The translations under genes were made by a program, and so were the position numbers. The notes under the pieces are model-generated. The model was not told the origin of the DNA. It was given only the letters and a program-made list of their open reading frames with translations, and did no database searches. Positions 50,581 through 61,451 of a stretch of 64,000 bases of DNA are shown here, one piece after another; position 1 is the stretch's first letter; every line of letters starts with the position of its first letter. Source of the DNA: Thermoplasmata archaeon (GTDB taxonomy: Archaea > Thermoplasmatota > Thermoplasmata > Thermoplasmatales > Thermoplasmataceae); NCBI GenBank assembly GCA_021835025.1, contig JAKBQY010000014.1, positions 82,508-146,507 on the forward strand, in the 5' to 3' direction.

Positions 50581-51051
50581 TTATAAAAGTACATCTCCCA
50601 TTGCTTCATTTAATGTTTTATTTATAAGCTTTTCAAGGAATTCTATCACGTAATCATCAATGTAACTGGCAAAATCAGTGTCCATTTTCAACTCATGTAA
50701 ATAGGACAGCATGATCCTCATATGTGATGCACTCATAACCAAATATGCAACATATTTATTACCTGAATTCATCTTTTCCTTTATATCAATCCATTCCTTT
50801 TTTTCATGTCTTAATGATTTTCTTACATTATCAGGAAGGACGGTACCATGATCGTATATATGCTCATTCAGGGTATCTATTATGTCAAGTATATCTTTGG
50901 CTTTTTCAACGTTTCCACCTTCAGATATTGCAAGTCCCAGATACGATTCACATATTTTTAATTCCGAATCGTAAATGAAAAATCTATGGTTTATGGGAAG
51001 TTCTCTATCTAGCAGATCGCAATATTCATTATTTATATTTTCATCTTCCAT
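50581..51051 (-). CDS. Hypothetical protein (156 aa)
   Basis: Helical ORF, no family recognised. Confidence 0.6.
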   Translation of the reverse strand: MEDENINNEYCDLLDRELPINHRFFIYDSELKICESYLGLAISEGGNVEKAKDILDIIDTLNEHIYDHGTVLPDNVRKSLRHEKKEWIDIKEKMNSGNKYVAYLVMSASHMRIMLSYLHELKMDTDFASYIDDYVIEFLEKLINKTLNEAMGDVLL

Positions 51052-51134
51052 ACCTATATATTGTGAGGGGATATTATTATTTTTTTAAAATTTTTCATTT
51101 CCTCAATATTTAAATATAAAATATCATGGTCCAA

Positions 51135-51207
51135 TAGCTCCGGGCAGATTCGAACTGCCGTCGACTGGTCCAGAGCCAGTTATGCTTGGCCGCTACACCA
51201 CGGAGCT
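51135..51207 (-). tRNA. tRNA-Gln(CTG)
   Basis: Reverse strand AGCTCCGTGGTGTAGCGGCCAAGCATAACTGGCTCTGGACCAGTCGACGGCAGTTCGAATCTGCCCGGAGCTA; anticodon loop CTCTGGA. Confidence 0.93.
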
Positions 51208-51267
51208 TTGCAATAACATTACAATTTAATATAAAAACGTTAATAGATGAATAATATATCTATATTT

Positions 51268-52347
51268 ATGTTTACCATTGGAAATGCATTCAGGTTGACA
51301 ATATTCGGATCTTCACATGGCCGATATATAGGCGGAACAATAGATGGCCTTCCTGCAGGTACGTTTATAGATTCTGGCTATATTCAAAAATGGCTGGATA
51401 GACGAAAACCAGGAATAAATGAGATGACCACCCAAAGAAAGGAGGAGGACGAGATAAACATAATTGCGGGAATGAAAAATAATTATACTGACGGTTCTCC
51501 ACTTACATTTTTGTTTAACAACGGAGATATTATAAATAAACATTATGATTTTATAAGGGACAATCCAAGACCAGGCCATGCAGATATTACAATGTTTTAC
51601 AAATATGGGGAATACAGAAATTACGAGGGGGGTGGTTTTTTTTCTGGTAGAATGACCCTGCCACTTGTGGCTGCTGGGGCAATTGCAATGAAAATCCTAA
51701 AGGAGCGTGGCATAACAATTGTTTCGTACATAAAATCTGCCGGCAATGTTGAAATTAGCAATGAACGTATATTTGATGAAGATTTTGTTTACAATTATAA
51801 GTCCAGAATTCCAGACAAGGAAGCAGACGAAAGCCTCCATAATGTTATCATGAACTCAATTAGGGAAGGGGATAGCCTTGGTGGAAAAATAAAAACCGTG
51901 GTTTTCAATGTTCCAAAGGGTATAGGGGAACCGTTCTTCAATTCTGTCGAAAGTGAAATTTCAAGGGCAATGTTTTCAATACCTGGATTGAAAGGCATTG
52001 AATTCGGTGCAGGATTTAATTTTTCAAAAATGAAAGGGTCGGAAGCAAATGATGAGTTTTATATTGATAATAAAGATATTAAAACTAAAACAAACAATAA
52101 TGGTGGCATCCTTGGAGGAATAACAAACGGTATGCCCATAGAATTTAATATTGTGATGAAACCCACATCATCCATAAGGAAAAAACAGGATACAGTTAAT
52201 CTGAAAACCATGGAGAATTCTGAAATTCAGGTTGTCGGAAGGCATGACCCATTTATTACATTGAGGGCAGTTCCAGTGGTACAAACGACCACTGCGATGG
52301 TCATACTTGATTTACTAATGTCAAATTCATCCAAAAATAAATGGTAA
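51268..52347 (+). CDS. aroC: Chorismate synthase
   Basis: MFTIGNAFRLTIFGSSHGRYIGGTIDGLPAG, RPGHADITMFYKYGEYRNYEGGGFFSGRMTLPLVAAGAIA, GGILGGITNGMPIEF, GRHDPFITLRAVPVVQTTTAMVILD. Confidence 0.95.
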   Translation: MFTIGNAFRLTIFGSSHGRYIGGTIDGLPAGTFIDSGYIQKWLDRRKPGINEMTTQRKEEDEINIIAGMKNNYTDGSPLTFLFNNGDIINKHYDFIRDNPRPGHADITMFYKYGEYRNYEGGGFFSGRMTLPLVAAGAIAMKILKERGITIVSYIKSAGNVEISNERIFDEDFVYNYKSRIPDKEADESLHNVIMNSIREGDSLGGKIKTVVFNVPKGIGEPFFNSVESEISRAMFSIPGLKGIEFGAGFNFSKMKGSEANDEFYIDNKDIKTKTNNNGGILGGITNGMPIEFNIVMKPTSSIRKKQDTVNLKTMENSEIQVVGRHDPFITLRAVPVVQTTTAMVILDLLMSNSSKNKW

Positions 52348-54057
52348 ATACCTTATAGAATATATTGACAGCATTATAGATACGAGAAGTATAAAAGCTA
52401 TTGAATATTTAGCTATTTTTATTGAATGAAGTACTGTGCCCATGAGATCCTGGAAAGAATTATTCTTTCCCATATAAACATCAGCATATGCAGTATTCAT
52501 GCCAATCTCAACCCGTTCGATGTTCTTTTTTGCAGCCAGGACAGTTTCATAAATAAGCTGTGATACAGAATGTTCATCACAGTTCAAACCAAGAGGGTTT
52601 ATGTCAAGATTGTTTACATTTACAACATGATTGTCGGTTGTGTATATATCAATATGATCAACTTCGCCGCCCAATTTATTTTTTGTTTCTTCCATGATAT
52701 TTGAGGTTATATTATTGGAATCGGTTAAAACCAGGGCGTTATATTTTTCACTGGTATACATTACAATAACCTGAACTCCCATTTCGGCAAGACCGTTTAT
52801 TTTTTGATTAAGTCTGGCATATCCGATTCTTGCATCATAGATTGATTTGGTTTCTTTAAATTTTTTGACCAGTGGATCTATGAATATGGAACAATCATCC
52901 AGCTCACTGGCATTTCTTGTAAAACCGTTCTGTGCATCTAGCAGTGAAAAATCCTCTGCGCCTGATTTTTTAAGTACCTTTATGAGTTTTAACCCTTCTT
53001 CCAGTGAGATATCGTCGAATCTTTTTTCTTCTGGAATTATTGCGGAAAAACCAGAATTACCAAATTTTTGCAGTGAAACATCATAGCCGTTTACATTGAA
53101 TTTAACAAAATCAGACATTTTGTCTGTGTATTTCATTTTTTTGATAGAACTTTTCACGGCATTTGCTATATTTTTTATATCTTGTTCTCCTCCGCAATTG
53201 TTGCTATTTGTTGTTGCAGTATGAAAGACCATTATATTTTCTGTTTTTAATTCATTCACAAGTTTTTCGGGCAAATTGCTGCTACATAGTTTGCCAAATG
53301 GCCCTGGATGCACATATGGAAAAATCAATTTAACCTTGCTTATGCCATCCTTTCTTATGTCTATAGTTTTAACAGGTACCTTCGTTTTTTTGTTATAAAT
53401 ATTTTTAAAGAATGTTTCTCCAATCTTACCATCATTGGATTTACTTAAAAAGAAATTCACTATTTCGGGCACACTTGCGCTGTATTTCCTGGAGAATGAA
53501 CTTGTTGAAATATGTATATATAAATAGGCAGAAATAACAAAAATTATCGATGTTACAATAAGGGAAATTAAATATGGGAGATAAAGGCTGATATTAACAA
53601 AAAAGAATAGGCTCAATATGGCAAAAGAAAATGTGTAATCCATTGATATTATGAATGAAATGAGAATCTTTTTTGGATAATAAATAAAAAGAACAAGGAA
53701 TCTTAAAAAAGACGAGAATGCTACGGATAAAGCTATAATATAATAAATATCAAGATTGATGAAAAAATTCAGGGAATACAATATCCAGAAAAATATGCTC
53801 TCTACAGTCAGGGATATAAAATCCATATATACAATTCTTTTATTGTTAAAAGACCTATTTGTGGATTTTATAAACAGGAAGTCCAGAGATATTAAAATAA
53901 AAAAGGGCAGGATAAGAAGAAACAAAAGTGATTTAAAATTTCTATTTATTATATAATCTATGGTAAATATTAAAAAAACGGGGGCTGCAAAATAATACCA
54001 TGATGGTGATTTCTTAATATACCGTGATATTCCCGCAAGAGTTTTATTACTTTCCAC
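52327..54057 (-). CDS. DUF2070-family membrane protein
   Basis: N-terminal multi-TM block and C-terminal domain KLIFPYVHPGPFGKLCSSNLPEKL...HTATTNSNNCGGEQDI. Confidence 0.8.
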   Translation of the reverse strand: MESNKTLAGISRYIKKSPSWYYFAAPVFLIFTIDYIINRNFKSLLFLLILPFFILISLDFLFIKSTNRSFNNKRIVYMDFISLTVESIFFWILYSLNFFINLDIYYIIALSVAFSSFLRFLVLFIYYPKKILISFIISMDYTFSFAILSLFFFVNISLYLPYLISLIVTSIIFVISAYLYIHISTSSFSRKYSASVPEIVNFFLSKSNDGKIGETFFKNIYNKKTKVPVKTIDIRKDGISKVKLIFPYVHPGPFGKLCSSNLPEKLVNELKTENIMVFHTATTNSNNCGGEQDIKNIANAVKSSIKKMKYTDKMSDFVKFNVNGYDVSLQKFGNSGFSAIIPEEKRFDDISLEEGLKLIKVLKKSGAEDFSLLDAQNGFTRNASELDDCSIFIDPLVKKFKETKSIYDARIGYARLNQKINGLAEMGVQVIVMYTSEKYNALVLTDSNNITSNIMEETKNKLGGEVDHIDIYTTDNHVVNVNNLDINPLGLNCDEHSVSQLIYETVLAAKKNIERVEIGMNTAYADVYMGKNNSFQDLMGTVLHSIKIAKYSIAFILLVSIMLSIYSIRYLPFIFG

Positions 54058-54172
54058 TCCTCCATAATCATATTATTAAATATAAATATATTTTAGTTAT
54101 GGCATTTGTAGACACTATTGTTAATGGAATTATCTTCAAAATAACGGGATTGGTGCTGGAATATATCCAGAA

Positions 54173-55237
54173 TTATTCAATTAATTGCCTTAATTTAAAA
54201 TGCCCATAACCTGTAAGAATCCTTATGTATTTTGGAATTTTTATATCACCTGTATCAATATCTATATAAAGGTATTTCAAATTATTTATTTTCTCCTCAG
54301 ATGATATAACGATAATATTATCAAAACCAATACCTTTTATTATTCTTCCTGAAATTTGTTTTGTCCCCCTGCCAAGGATAAATCCCTGCCCACCTATTGG
54401 CGATATGATCATTTTTGTCCTTCCTGGTACCATATTTTTATAAATAGTTTCCTCATCCATATCCATACTCAATAATTTACCTCCCCTGATCATATCGAAA
54501 CCCAGCAAATTTGTATCTATATTCATATTTTTCAATATTGCCTTACATGTTGTCCCCGGACCAATAATATAATAAATTTCACTGTCCATAGTATCGCATA
54601 TATACTCTGCAATATCGTATATTGAAGGTGTACTGTATTCTGCCTTTGAGTTTAATATAATATCGGGGGATAATGGTATCCTGAGCTTGCCATAAAGTTT
54701 TACAGATAATTTTCCCCTTCTGAATTCCTCTTCATCAATATCATCCACATCTCCGTAAATGGATTCATATTTATCTCCAGATATAATTGAATTGAAAAGA
54801 GATGCTGCATGGTTAACGTTTAGTGAAAAAACAGAACTGTACATTTTAACGCCTGCCGGTATTGCAAGAGTTAAAAAATCCTTTCCGCTGGATATTACAT
54901 CTCGGGCTGTTCCATCTCCCCCTATAAAACATAGAATATCAATATTTTCCAAAGAATTCAGATAGTTAATTGTATCCTCTCTTGAGCTTGGATAATTGCT
55001 GGTATATGATATTTCATACCTTATTCCCATTTTGTCCAGAAGGTAAGCTCCCATATATCCAGAAGGCACAACAAAAATTAAATTTCCAGTATCTATTTTA
55101 GATAGAAACGATTGTGCTATTTTTAATGATACTGAATCCTCAATATTATTTATTTGAAGATTGTCCGAACCCTTGTTATTAATGGGCCCACCATAACCTG
55201 CAAGTGGATTTACAAAAAAACCTATCCTCATTCCCAA
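54173..55237 (-). CDS. Archaeal ATP-NAD kinase-like protein
   Basis: MRIGFFVNPLAGYGGPINNKGSD, ILCFIGGDGTARDVISS, TKMIISPIGGQGFILGRGTKQIS. Confidence 0.88.
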   Translation of the reverse strand: MGMRIGFFVNPLAGYGGPINNKGSDNLQINNIEDSVSLKIAQSFLSKIDTGNLIFVVPSGYMGAYLLDKMGIRYEISYTSNYPSSREDTINYLNSLENIDILCFIGGDGTARDVISSGKDFLTLAIPAGVKMYSSVFSLNVNHAASLFNSIISGDKYESIYGDVDDIDEEEFRRGKLSVKLYGKLRIPLSPDIILNSKAEYSTPSIYDIAEYICDTMDSEIYYIIGPGTTCKAILKNMNIDTNLLGFDMIRGGKLLSMDMDEETIYKNMVPGRTKMIISPIGGQGFILGRGTKQISGRIIKGIGFDNIIVISSEEKINNLKYLYIDIDTGDIKIPKYIRILTGYGHFKLRQLIE

Positions 55238-55938
55238 AACCTGTACGTCTTATTTTCTTCGGGTACAATAATATTTTTATTGGCCATGGTTCCAAGTTCA
55301 TCCATGGATTTTTCGGACATATGTGTGGGTATGAATATTTTGCTTCTGCTTTCCAGGAAGGCATTTACAGCATTTTTAACAGTCGAATGCCCGTATTTTG
55401 TTGCAATATCCTCCATGTCGCTAGGATACGTTGCCTCATGAATGAATATATCGGAATCCAGAGCATTTTTTATTAATTCCTCAGAATATGAAGTGTCTCC
55501 GGAATAAAATATATATTTTTCATTTATTTTTATTTTATATGTTAAATCAGGAATTGAATGCTTTCCATTTCCAATCTCAACATCACTGCATTTATCTATG
55601 AATTCAATATTTTTAAGAAAGTAATCCGGAGTATTGTATCTTGTTAAAATATCAAAAGTATAATTTTCAATATGGTCCGGCCCAATTATGTAAACAGGAT
55701 TTTCCGTTGATTCAAAGGCTCTCTGCCATAGAAAATCAGGCAAGCCGCCAAAATGGTCAAGATGCATGTGGGTAATCAGTATCAATTTTATATCTGAAAT
55801 GTTTATATTATTCTCCAGTAAAGACTCGGCTGTGTGCGGACCGCAATCCAACAATATTTTGCCATTCAGGAGATATGATGTATTCCTTTTACCCGGCTTT
55901 AAATGAGAATTCCAAGTTCCAAGAACTTTAATTTCCAT
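55228..55938 (-). CDS. Metallo-beta-lactamase fold hydrolase (RNase Z-like)
   Basis: LLDCGPHTAESL, LILITHMHLDHFGGLPDFL, KYIFYSGDTSYSEELI, DIFIHEATYPSDMEDIATKYGHSTVKNAV. Confidence 0.9.
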   Translation of the reverse strand: MEIKVLGTWNSHLKPGKRNTSYLLNGKILLDCGPHTAESLLENNINISDIKLILITHMHLDHFGGLPDFLWQRAFESTENPVYIIGPDHIENYTFDILTRYNTPDYFLKNIEFIDKCSDVEIGNGKHSIPDLTYKIKINEKYIFYSGDTSYSEELIKNALDSDIFIHEATYPSDMEDIATKYGHSTVKNAVNAFLESRSKIFIPTHMSEKSMDELGTMANKNIIVPEENKTYRFWE

Positions 55939-55981
55939 CTATATTGATTTTAATTAGCTATTAATTTCTTTTTATCCCTTT

Positions 55982-56662
55982 TTATAAACTGGAATTTATA
56001 TTTAACGTTTTTATGATATCGTATAAATTCTGTGAATTAATAACAAAATCAGATTTTTTCAGCATTTCCTTATTTGAAGGGTTAAATGCCACAAAATATT
56101 TTGATTCCCTTTTCATCGATAGATCCATAATTGAATCACCAACGGATATTGTATTTTCTTTACTGTAACCAAATTTTCTATGTATATCCTTTATATTTAT
56201 ATCCTTTTTTAACGGATCCACAAATTTAACAAAATTTCTAGTTCCGTAATCAAATTCATTACCCACCGCATAATCAAAATCAAAGATATCCTTCAAATAA
56301 TTTGCAAAAATACCGGAACCGGCCGATACAATGGCTGTTTTAATTTTTTGGGATTTTAAAATCTGCATAGCACCGTATACATTTTCCGAAATATTATTTA
56401 ATTTAAGGCATTTCTTAATTGATGATTCGTTAAGATACTTATATATTGGCTCAGGTACATTATTTTCATATAAATATTCAAATGTGTATACCATCTTATC
56501 ATTATTTGCCTTTATTCCATATATGCTATTCATTATAACGTCCCATGAATTCCTATTTTTCAATAGAACGCCATCCATATCAAATACCATTAATTTGATA
56601 TTTTCCATATAATCCTGCTCTTTATATATCTCAGGATTAATTTCCATTTCAGTTTTCATCAT
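55982..56662 (-). CDS. HAD-superfamily phosphatase (phosphoserine phosphatase-like)
   Basis: LMVFDMDGVLLKNRNSWDVI, KTAIVSAGSGIFANYL, NTISVGDSIMDLSMKRES. Confidence 0.88.
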   Translation of the reverse strand: MMKTEMEINPEIYKEQDYMENIKLMVFDMDGVLLKNRNSWDVIMNSIYGIKANNDKMVYTFEYLYENNVPEPIYKYLNESSIKKCLKLNNISENVYGAMQILKSQKIKTAIVSAGSGIFANYLKDIFDFDYAVGNEFDYGTRNFVKFVDPLKKDINIKDIHRKFGYSKENTISVGDSIMDLSMKRESKYFVAFNPSNKEMLKKSDFVINSQNLYDIIKTLNINSSL

Positions 56663-56861
56663 AACTTATCATTATTTATATATATTAAAGATTTTCTATA
56701 TATTTTTAGTTTTAATATATATTTTATTTAAATTCCCAAAAAAAATAATTTATAATAGTTAATGATTTATGTTTATTATGTTTCATTATATTGATAAAAT
56801 ATACCTGGTGGTTTAAATAGACATATCATATATTGTATCTGCCACAGCTATTCTTGCAATA

Positions 56862-57530
56862 TTGTTTGTAATATCTTTATTTTTCAATATTTTTGATTTA
56901 AAGGGAACAATAGCAGCCCTAATAGTTGGTATAATAATTGTAGTTGCAGGTTCATTATATTGGCTCATATTAATGCTTATATTCGCCGTTACAGCATATC
57001 TTGCAACAAAATACAAATTACAGGAAAAAATAAAAAGTAAATTTCAGGAAGGGGAAAAGGGCGAAAGACACGCATCCAACGTTATTTATGCTGCAATTAT
57101 AGGTGTTACAATTGCACTTGTAAATATATCAAAATTCCATAATATACCATATTTCGAATTGTTTGGTGTTTCATTTGCATCAGTAAATGCCGATACATTT
57201 GCATCCGAACTTGGAATATTTGATAAAAATGTGTATCTTATCACAAATTTTAAAAAAATTGTTCCTGGTATAAACGGGGGAATATCAAAACTCGGAGAGC
57301 TATCTGCTGTTATTGGTGCCCTGATAATTGGTGTTTCATATTCACTTTTAAATTTCCATAACTTTACACTGTATCCTATTCTAATTATAACATTGCTGGG
57401 ATTTATTGGCTGCCAAGTCGATAGTGTTCTGGGGGCATTATTCGAAAATAAAAATAAAATGTCCAAGGGCCAAGTTAATGCTATCTCAACATTAGTGGCC
57501 GTAATACTTGGTTTTTTGATATATCTGTGA
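56862..57530 (+). CDS. DUF92-family integral membrane protein
   Basis: DLKGTIAALIVGIIIVVAG...VNADTFASELGIFDKNVYLITNFKKIVPGINGGISKLGELSAVIGALIIG...GCQVDSVLGALFE; true start may lie a little upstream (open frame, non-ATG). Confidence 0.82.
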   Translation: MFVISLFFNIFDLKGTIAALIVGIIIVVAGSLYWLILMLIFAVTAYLATKYKLQEKIKSKFQEGEKGERHASNVIYAAIIGVTIALVNISKFHNIPYFELFGVSFASVNADTFASELGIFDKNVYLITNFKKIVPGINGGISKLGELSAVIGALIIGVSYSLLNFHNFTLYPILIITLLGFIGCQVDSVLGALFENKNKMSKGQVNAISTLVAVILGFLIYL

Positions 57531-57972
57531 AATCAAAAAATTATATGATAAAGAAAGAACACAACTGCAAAAATGGATCTGAATTTGAAAAACGAATTGT
57601 ATAGAGTGTGAAGGGTTTGATTTTTACTAGGGTTGAAAATTTTAAGGTATATCTTATATTTTAGGGTGATAAGATTTTCAATACTTTTACATTTAACAAT
57701 TTCAATTCAAACTCATGTTTCCATAATAAGCATTTTAATGCTGATTTTTCCTTTAATAATTTGAAAATTGTTATTATTTTCATGCTTGTTTTACAGGTAC
57801 AGTTTTTATACAATTCCACCATCTGCACCAGAAAGGGGCAGAATAATCTCTATGGCAAAACCTTTGCTTTTATAGCAAATATTTTAAGAAATTAGCTGGT
57901 TCTCAGAATTAGTTATGGAGTTTTATCAATAAATATATACCAAAAATATAGAATACGGAATTTAAATTTATA

Positions 57973-58028
57973 TTTTTTAACAAAATTGAGTGAGAAATTC
58001 CCTTCTGAAAGGGAGGAGAGGAGGTCAC
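57973..58028 (+). mobile_element. IS200/IS605-type right-end hairpin remnant
   Basis: ttttttaacaaaattgagtgagaaattcccttctgaaagggaggagaggaggtcac; 56 bp, aligns base-for-base with 43071-43126, stem sequence altered but still able to pair. Confidence 0.6.
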
Positions 58029-58032
58029 AAGA

Positions 58033-58425
58033 TCATATCATCAAAAGAATTCCACCAAGGCCGGATAAAACAGGACCTATTACAAAACCACCACCTATGA
58101 AAAAAGTTAATACGGAAAGAATCAAGATAATAAGCCCTGCTTCATTATTTTTATGTTTGTTTTTTGTTTCTTCATATATAATGTACCCAAGAATTATGTA
58201 GATAATACCAAATAATGCAAGCATAAAGGAATTTCCAAGCATTATAAAACTTGCGGGAGTTGCAATTGTTAAGATACCTGCTATACCAGAAATAAAGACT
58301 CCTATGAATGCTAAAAGACCCGACAACATGATTATTACTGCTCCAAGAACGACGAGCAATCTTCTAAGTTCTGCATTTTTCATAAACATATATGGAAAAT
58401 TGAGTATAATATACTTTATATCCAT
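58033..58425 (-). CDS. Small 4-TM membrane protein
   Basis: ELRRLLVVLGAVIIMLSGLLAFIGVFISGIAGILTIATPASFIMLGNSFMLALFGIIYIILGYIIYEETKNKHKNNEAGLIILILSVLTFFIGGGFVIGPVLSGLGGILLMI. Confidence 0.75.
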   Translation of the reverse strand: MDIKYIILNFPYMFMKNAELRRLLVVLGAVIIMLSGLLAFIGVFISGIAGILTIATPASFIMLGNSFMLALFGIIYIILGYIIYEETKNKHKNNEAGLIILILSVLTFFIGGGFVIGPVLSGLGGILLMI

Positions 58426-58540
58426 TTAATAAACTGGTTAATTTAACGATTGCAGGTAAGAAGGTTTATTCTGCAATGTAAGTGGATAAAGGCAAATAAA
58501 AAAGTTTATGGTCTGGACGGATCATATGCCTATGTTACGT

Positions 58541-58577
58541 TCTCCATAAGGTTCATGTTCCGTATATTCATTATATT
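58541..58577. repeat. Short dispersed repeat (possible IS remnant), copy 2, inverted relative to 8857-8893
   Basis: Reverse complement taatataatgaatatacggaacatgaaccttatggag. Confidence 0.4.
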
Positions 58578-58812
58578 ACCACTTTGTACAGGTTGTGAAA
58601 TATAGCAAAAAAATATTTTCCAATGATGCCATTATATATTTCCTAAGATGGAGATCAAGGAAATAGCCACCCTTATATGTCCGCTCTTGAAATTGAATGC
58701 AATAAGGGCCATTTTCATATTGCTTTTCCAAATTTCTCCGGTGTTGAGCATGCCCAAGTTCATAAACGCAATTTTCAAAAATCGAATCCCAAAAACTACA
58801 TGAAAGAGAATG

Positions 58813-59640
58813 CTATGATATTTTTTTTAAAAATCCTATTATATCGTCTATTATCTTTTCGCCATAAACCTTAGATGCCCCTTTAAATTCAACCCTACCA
58901 TTAATTTCATGTATTTTTAAGCCTTCCCTTGATTCCATTCCATCTATACCTATAACCCCTGAGTCAAAAATTTCTGATGTTTTAATTATTGTTTCCTTTT
59001 CATCTTCAGTTAAATTTGCTTTTTCCACCTTACCACCCAGAGAAAGATTTGTTTTCCATCCATCGTTTGAATATCTATATATTGCCGCGGAAATCTGATG
59101 GTCTATCACTATAGCCCTTACATCCCTGGGTGGTCTTTCAACATATTTCTGAATGTAATATATTCCTGATTCATTCACCATGTCATTCATACTCATTACG
59201 GTGTCTGCAAGGTTATCATTATTTATCAATGAAATCATCCTGCCCCAGCTTCCACTCGCTGGCTTAAATACAACTGGATAACCAATTTCGTGTGACGATT
59301 CAATTGCAGTGTCCTTTGAAAAGCTCAAAAACGATTCTGGAGTTGGTATGTTATTTTTATATAACTGTGCGGATGTTAGAATCTTATTGCCTGTTATGTT
59401 AAAAGTATTGTATGAATTGATAACTCTAATTCCCTGTGATTCCAGAATACCGGCATAGTACAGAGACCTCTTGTGGCTAATGCATCTTATAAATGCAATA
59501 TCACCAATATCATTTTTTGATGTTAATTTAAGTGTTAAAGTTTTAGAATCCACAAGGTTAAATGGTATATTTTTTTCCACCATTTTTTTGATTATTTGCT
59601 TCTCTTCCCAGCCGATGTAATCATAAATAAATGAAATCAT
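58813..59640 (-). CDS. RimK/LysX-like ATP-grasp ligase
   Basis: NIPTPESFLSFSKDTAIESSHEIGYPVVFKPASGSWGRMISLI...IQKYVERPPRDVRAIVIDHQISAAIYR...GVIGIDGMESREGLKIHEINGRVEFKGASKVYG. Confidence 0.88.
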   Translation of the reverse strand: MISFIYDYIGWEEKQIIKKMVEKNIPFNLVDSKTLTLKLTSKNDIGDIAFIRCISHKRSLYYAGILESQGIRVINSYNTFNITGNKILTSAQLYKNNIPTPESFLSFSKDTAIESSHEIGYPVVFKPASGSWGRMISLINNDNLADTVMSMNDMVNESGIYYIQKYVERPPRDVRAIVIDHQISAAIYRYSNDGWKTNLSLGGKVEKANLTEDEKETIIKTSEIFDSGVIGIDGMESREGLKIHEINGRVEFKGASKVYGEKIIDDIIGFLKKIS

Positions 59641-59756
59641 AAAAAATTATCGTATTTAAATATTAAAGATTTATTGCATTTATTATCATAATTAATATTA
59701 AAAATATTAGAATAAATAAATATCTATAAAATTTGATATTAATATTTATTTTTTTA

Positions 59757-60197
59757 TCAAAGTTTCGATTTAATGCATTCCATTGTTTTATCAATGTTTT
59801 CCATTGAAATCTGGTTTAATTTATCTCTACTCATCATCTTTATAATAATGCCAAAGTCAAAGGAACTTTTCCATGAAATATGTGATTTATCATCCAAATT
59901 CTCAAATTTTATATCTATTTTAAATGTAATTTTGGACCCTGCGATTCTTCCTGATCCTTCTATATTCAGGGATGTATTATTTGTTCTATACACAAAATTC
60001 ATGCGTCCCGATATTGTGCGCATTGTTGATATATTGGCACCACTAATATCCAGCTTGAGCTTGCATTTAATTGATTCGTTTGAAATTTCACTATCATACA
60101 CGCCAGGCAAACATGGCATTACATTTGAAATGTCAGAGAAAAATGATTTTACCTCCAGAAGTGGCTTATCAATGGTAAAATCCCCAGAAAAATCCAT
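59757..60197 (-). CDS. SRPBCC/CoxG-like protein
   Basis: MDFSGDFTIDKPLLEVKSFFSDISNVMPCLPGVYDSEI, CoxG/SRPBCC-like N-terminus. Confidence 0.75.
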   Translation of the reverse strand: MDFSGDFTIDKPLLEVKSFFSDISNVMPCLPGVYDSEISNESIKCKLKLDISGANISTMRTISGRMNFVYRTNNTSLNIEGSGRIAGSKITFKIDIKFENLDDKSHISWKSSFDFGIIIKMMSRDKLNQISMENIDKTMECIKSKL

Positions 60198-61451
60198 TCA
60201 ATCACCCTCAATTGCACATTTCAAAAGATATGCACCCAATATTTGATCTTTATACATATAATCCATCCCATTATCATAGGAGTTCAGATAACCTATAAAT
60301 TCCATATCAACGTTATTCTTATTTATATCTATAAATTTTTCGAATGTGGCATTGAAATTTAATTTTGATGTATCTTCAGTTTTTACTCCATAATATTTTT
60401 CCAGAGTTTCCGATATGGTTCTACCCATTATTCTAGAAGTTGTAAATTTTCCACCTATTACCGAGATCATGTTATTATAATTGTTGAATATATTAAAATC
60501 TCTTGAACCCCTGGCTTTTTCATCTTTTATCAGTGGTCTCATGGAATGATACAGTTTTTGATAATGGTATTTTTTCAGTGACGGGATCATTTCAGCTATT
60601 TCGGAAATCATCATATCAATATCATCATCTTCAATTTCTGCCGAATCTGGATTTTCTGAAATTATTGCAACTGTGCCTGCAACTGTATTGGGACCATATG
60701 GGAGAATAATATCACCATCCGATGGTTCTCTCATCCTGTTTATTATTGAATTTACCATTACACGATCATATGATGCCATATAGCCTAGAGTAGGCATAAT
60801 TTCGAAATCCTTTATATTGAAATTTTTAAGAACGTTTCCTGACCATGGTCCTGTAGTATTTATTACAAAATCAAAATTTTCACTTACGATTTTATTATTT
60901 TTTTTATATGAAATTGATACAACCTCATTATCCCTTATTTCAGAGGAAATTATTTCGGAATTGGTTTTTATTTTAGCACCGTTCATTATGGATTCTATTG
61001 CTACTGAAGAGGCGAAAGTGTGGGCATTTATAATTTTGTCAGGAACTTTTAATGCTCTAGTAATTGCATGATTAACATATGGCTCCCTGGAAATTAAATC
61101 TTCAACATTCACTTCCTCAGTTTCAATTCCGGTTTTTTTATTTGATTTTATAAGAATATCTCCATACTCTTCCTCTTCTCTATTTAAGGAAACATAGTAT
61201 CCTCCAGTATCTTTAATGAATCTTGATGCAAAATTGCTTAAAATTTTATTTTCATTTATACATTCCCGTGCCGACTCCGGATCGTTTACCGAATATCTTG
61301 ATCCGCTGTGAAGCATTCCATGAAATTTCCCTGAAGTTCCAGATAATATATCATTTTTTTCAAAAAGTGTTACGTTGTATCCATTCAACGATAAATTCAG
61401 GGCAGAAAATAAACCGGTAATGCCCCCGCCAATTATGCAGATTTTTTCCAT
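60198..61451 (-). CDS. FAD-dependent glycerol-3-phosphate dehydrogenase-like oxidoreductase
   Basis: ICIIGGGITGLFSALNLSLNGYNVTLFEKNDILSGTSGKFHGMLHSGSRYSVNDPESARECINENKIL, FVINTTGPWSGNVL, ISVIGGKFTTSRIMG. Confidence 0.88.
   Translation of the reverse strand: MEKICIIGGGITGLFSALNLSLNGYNVTLFEKNDILSGTSGKFHGMLHSGSRYSVNDPESARECINENKILSNFASRFIKDTGGYYVSLNREEEEYGDILIKSNKKTGIETEEVNVEDLISREPYVNHAITRALKVPDKIINAHTFASSVAIESIMNGAKIKTNSEIISSEIRDNEVVSISYKKNNKIVSENFDFVINTTGPWSGNVLKNFNIKDFEIMPTLGYMASYDRVMVNSIINRMREPSDGDIILPYGPNTVAGTVAIISENPDSAEIEDDDIDMMISEIAEMIPSLKKYHYQKLYHSMRPLIKDEKARGSRDFNIFNNYNNMISVIGGKFTTSRIMGRTISETLEKYYGVKTEDTSKLNFNATFEKFIDINKNNVDMEFIGYLNSYDNGMDYMYKDQILGAYLLKCAIEGD

Noticed and set aside
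57531-57972. Possible decayed gene between the DUF92 gene and the right-end hairpin
   Set aside because: Short frames such as MIKKEHNCKNGSEFEKRIV were seen but no family could be recognised.
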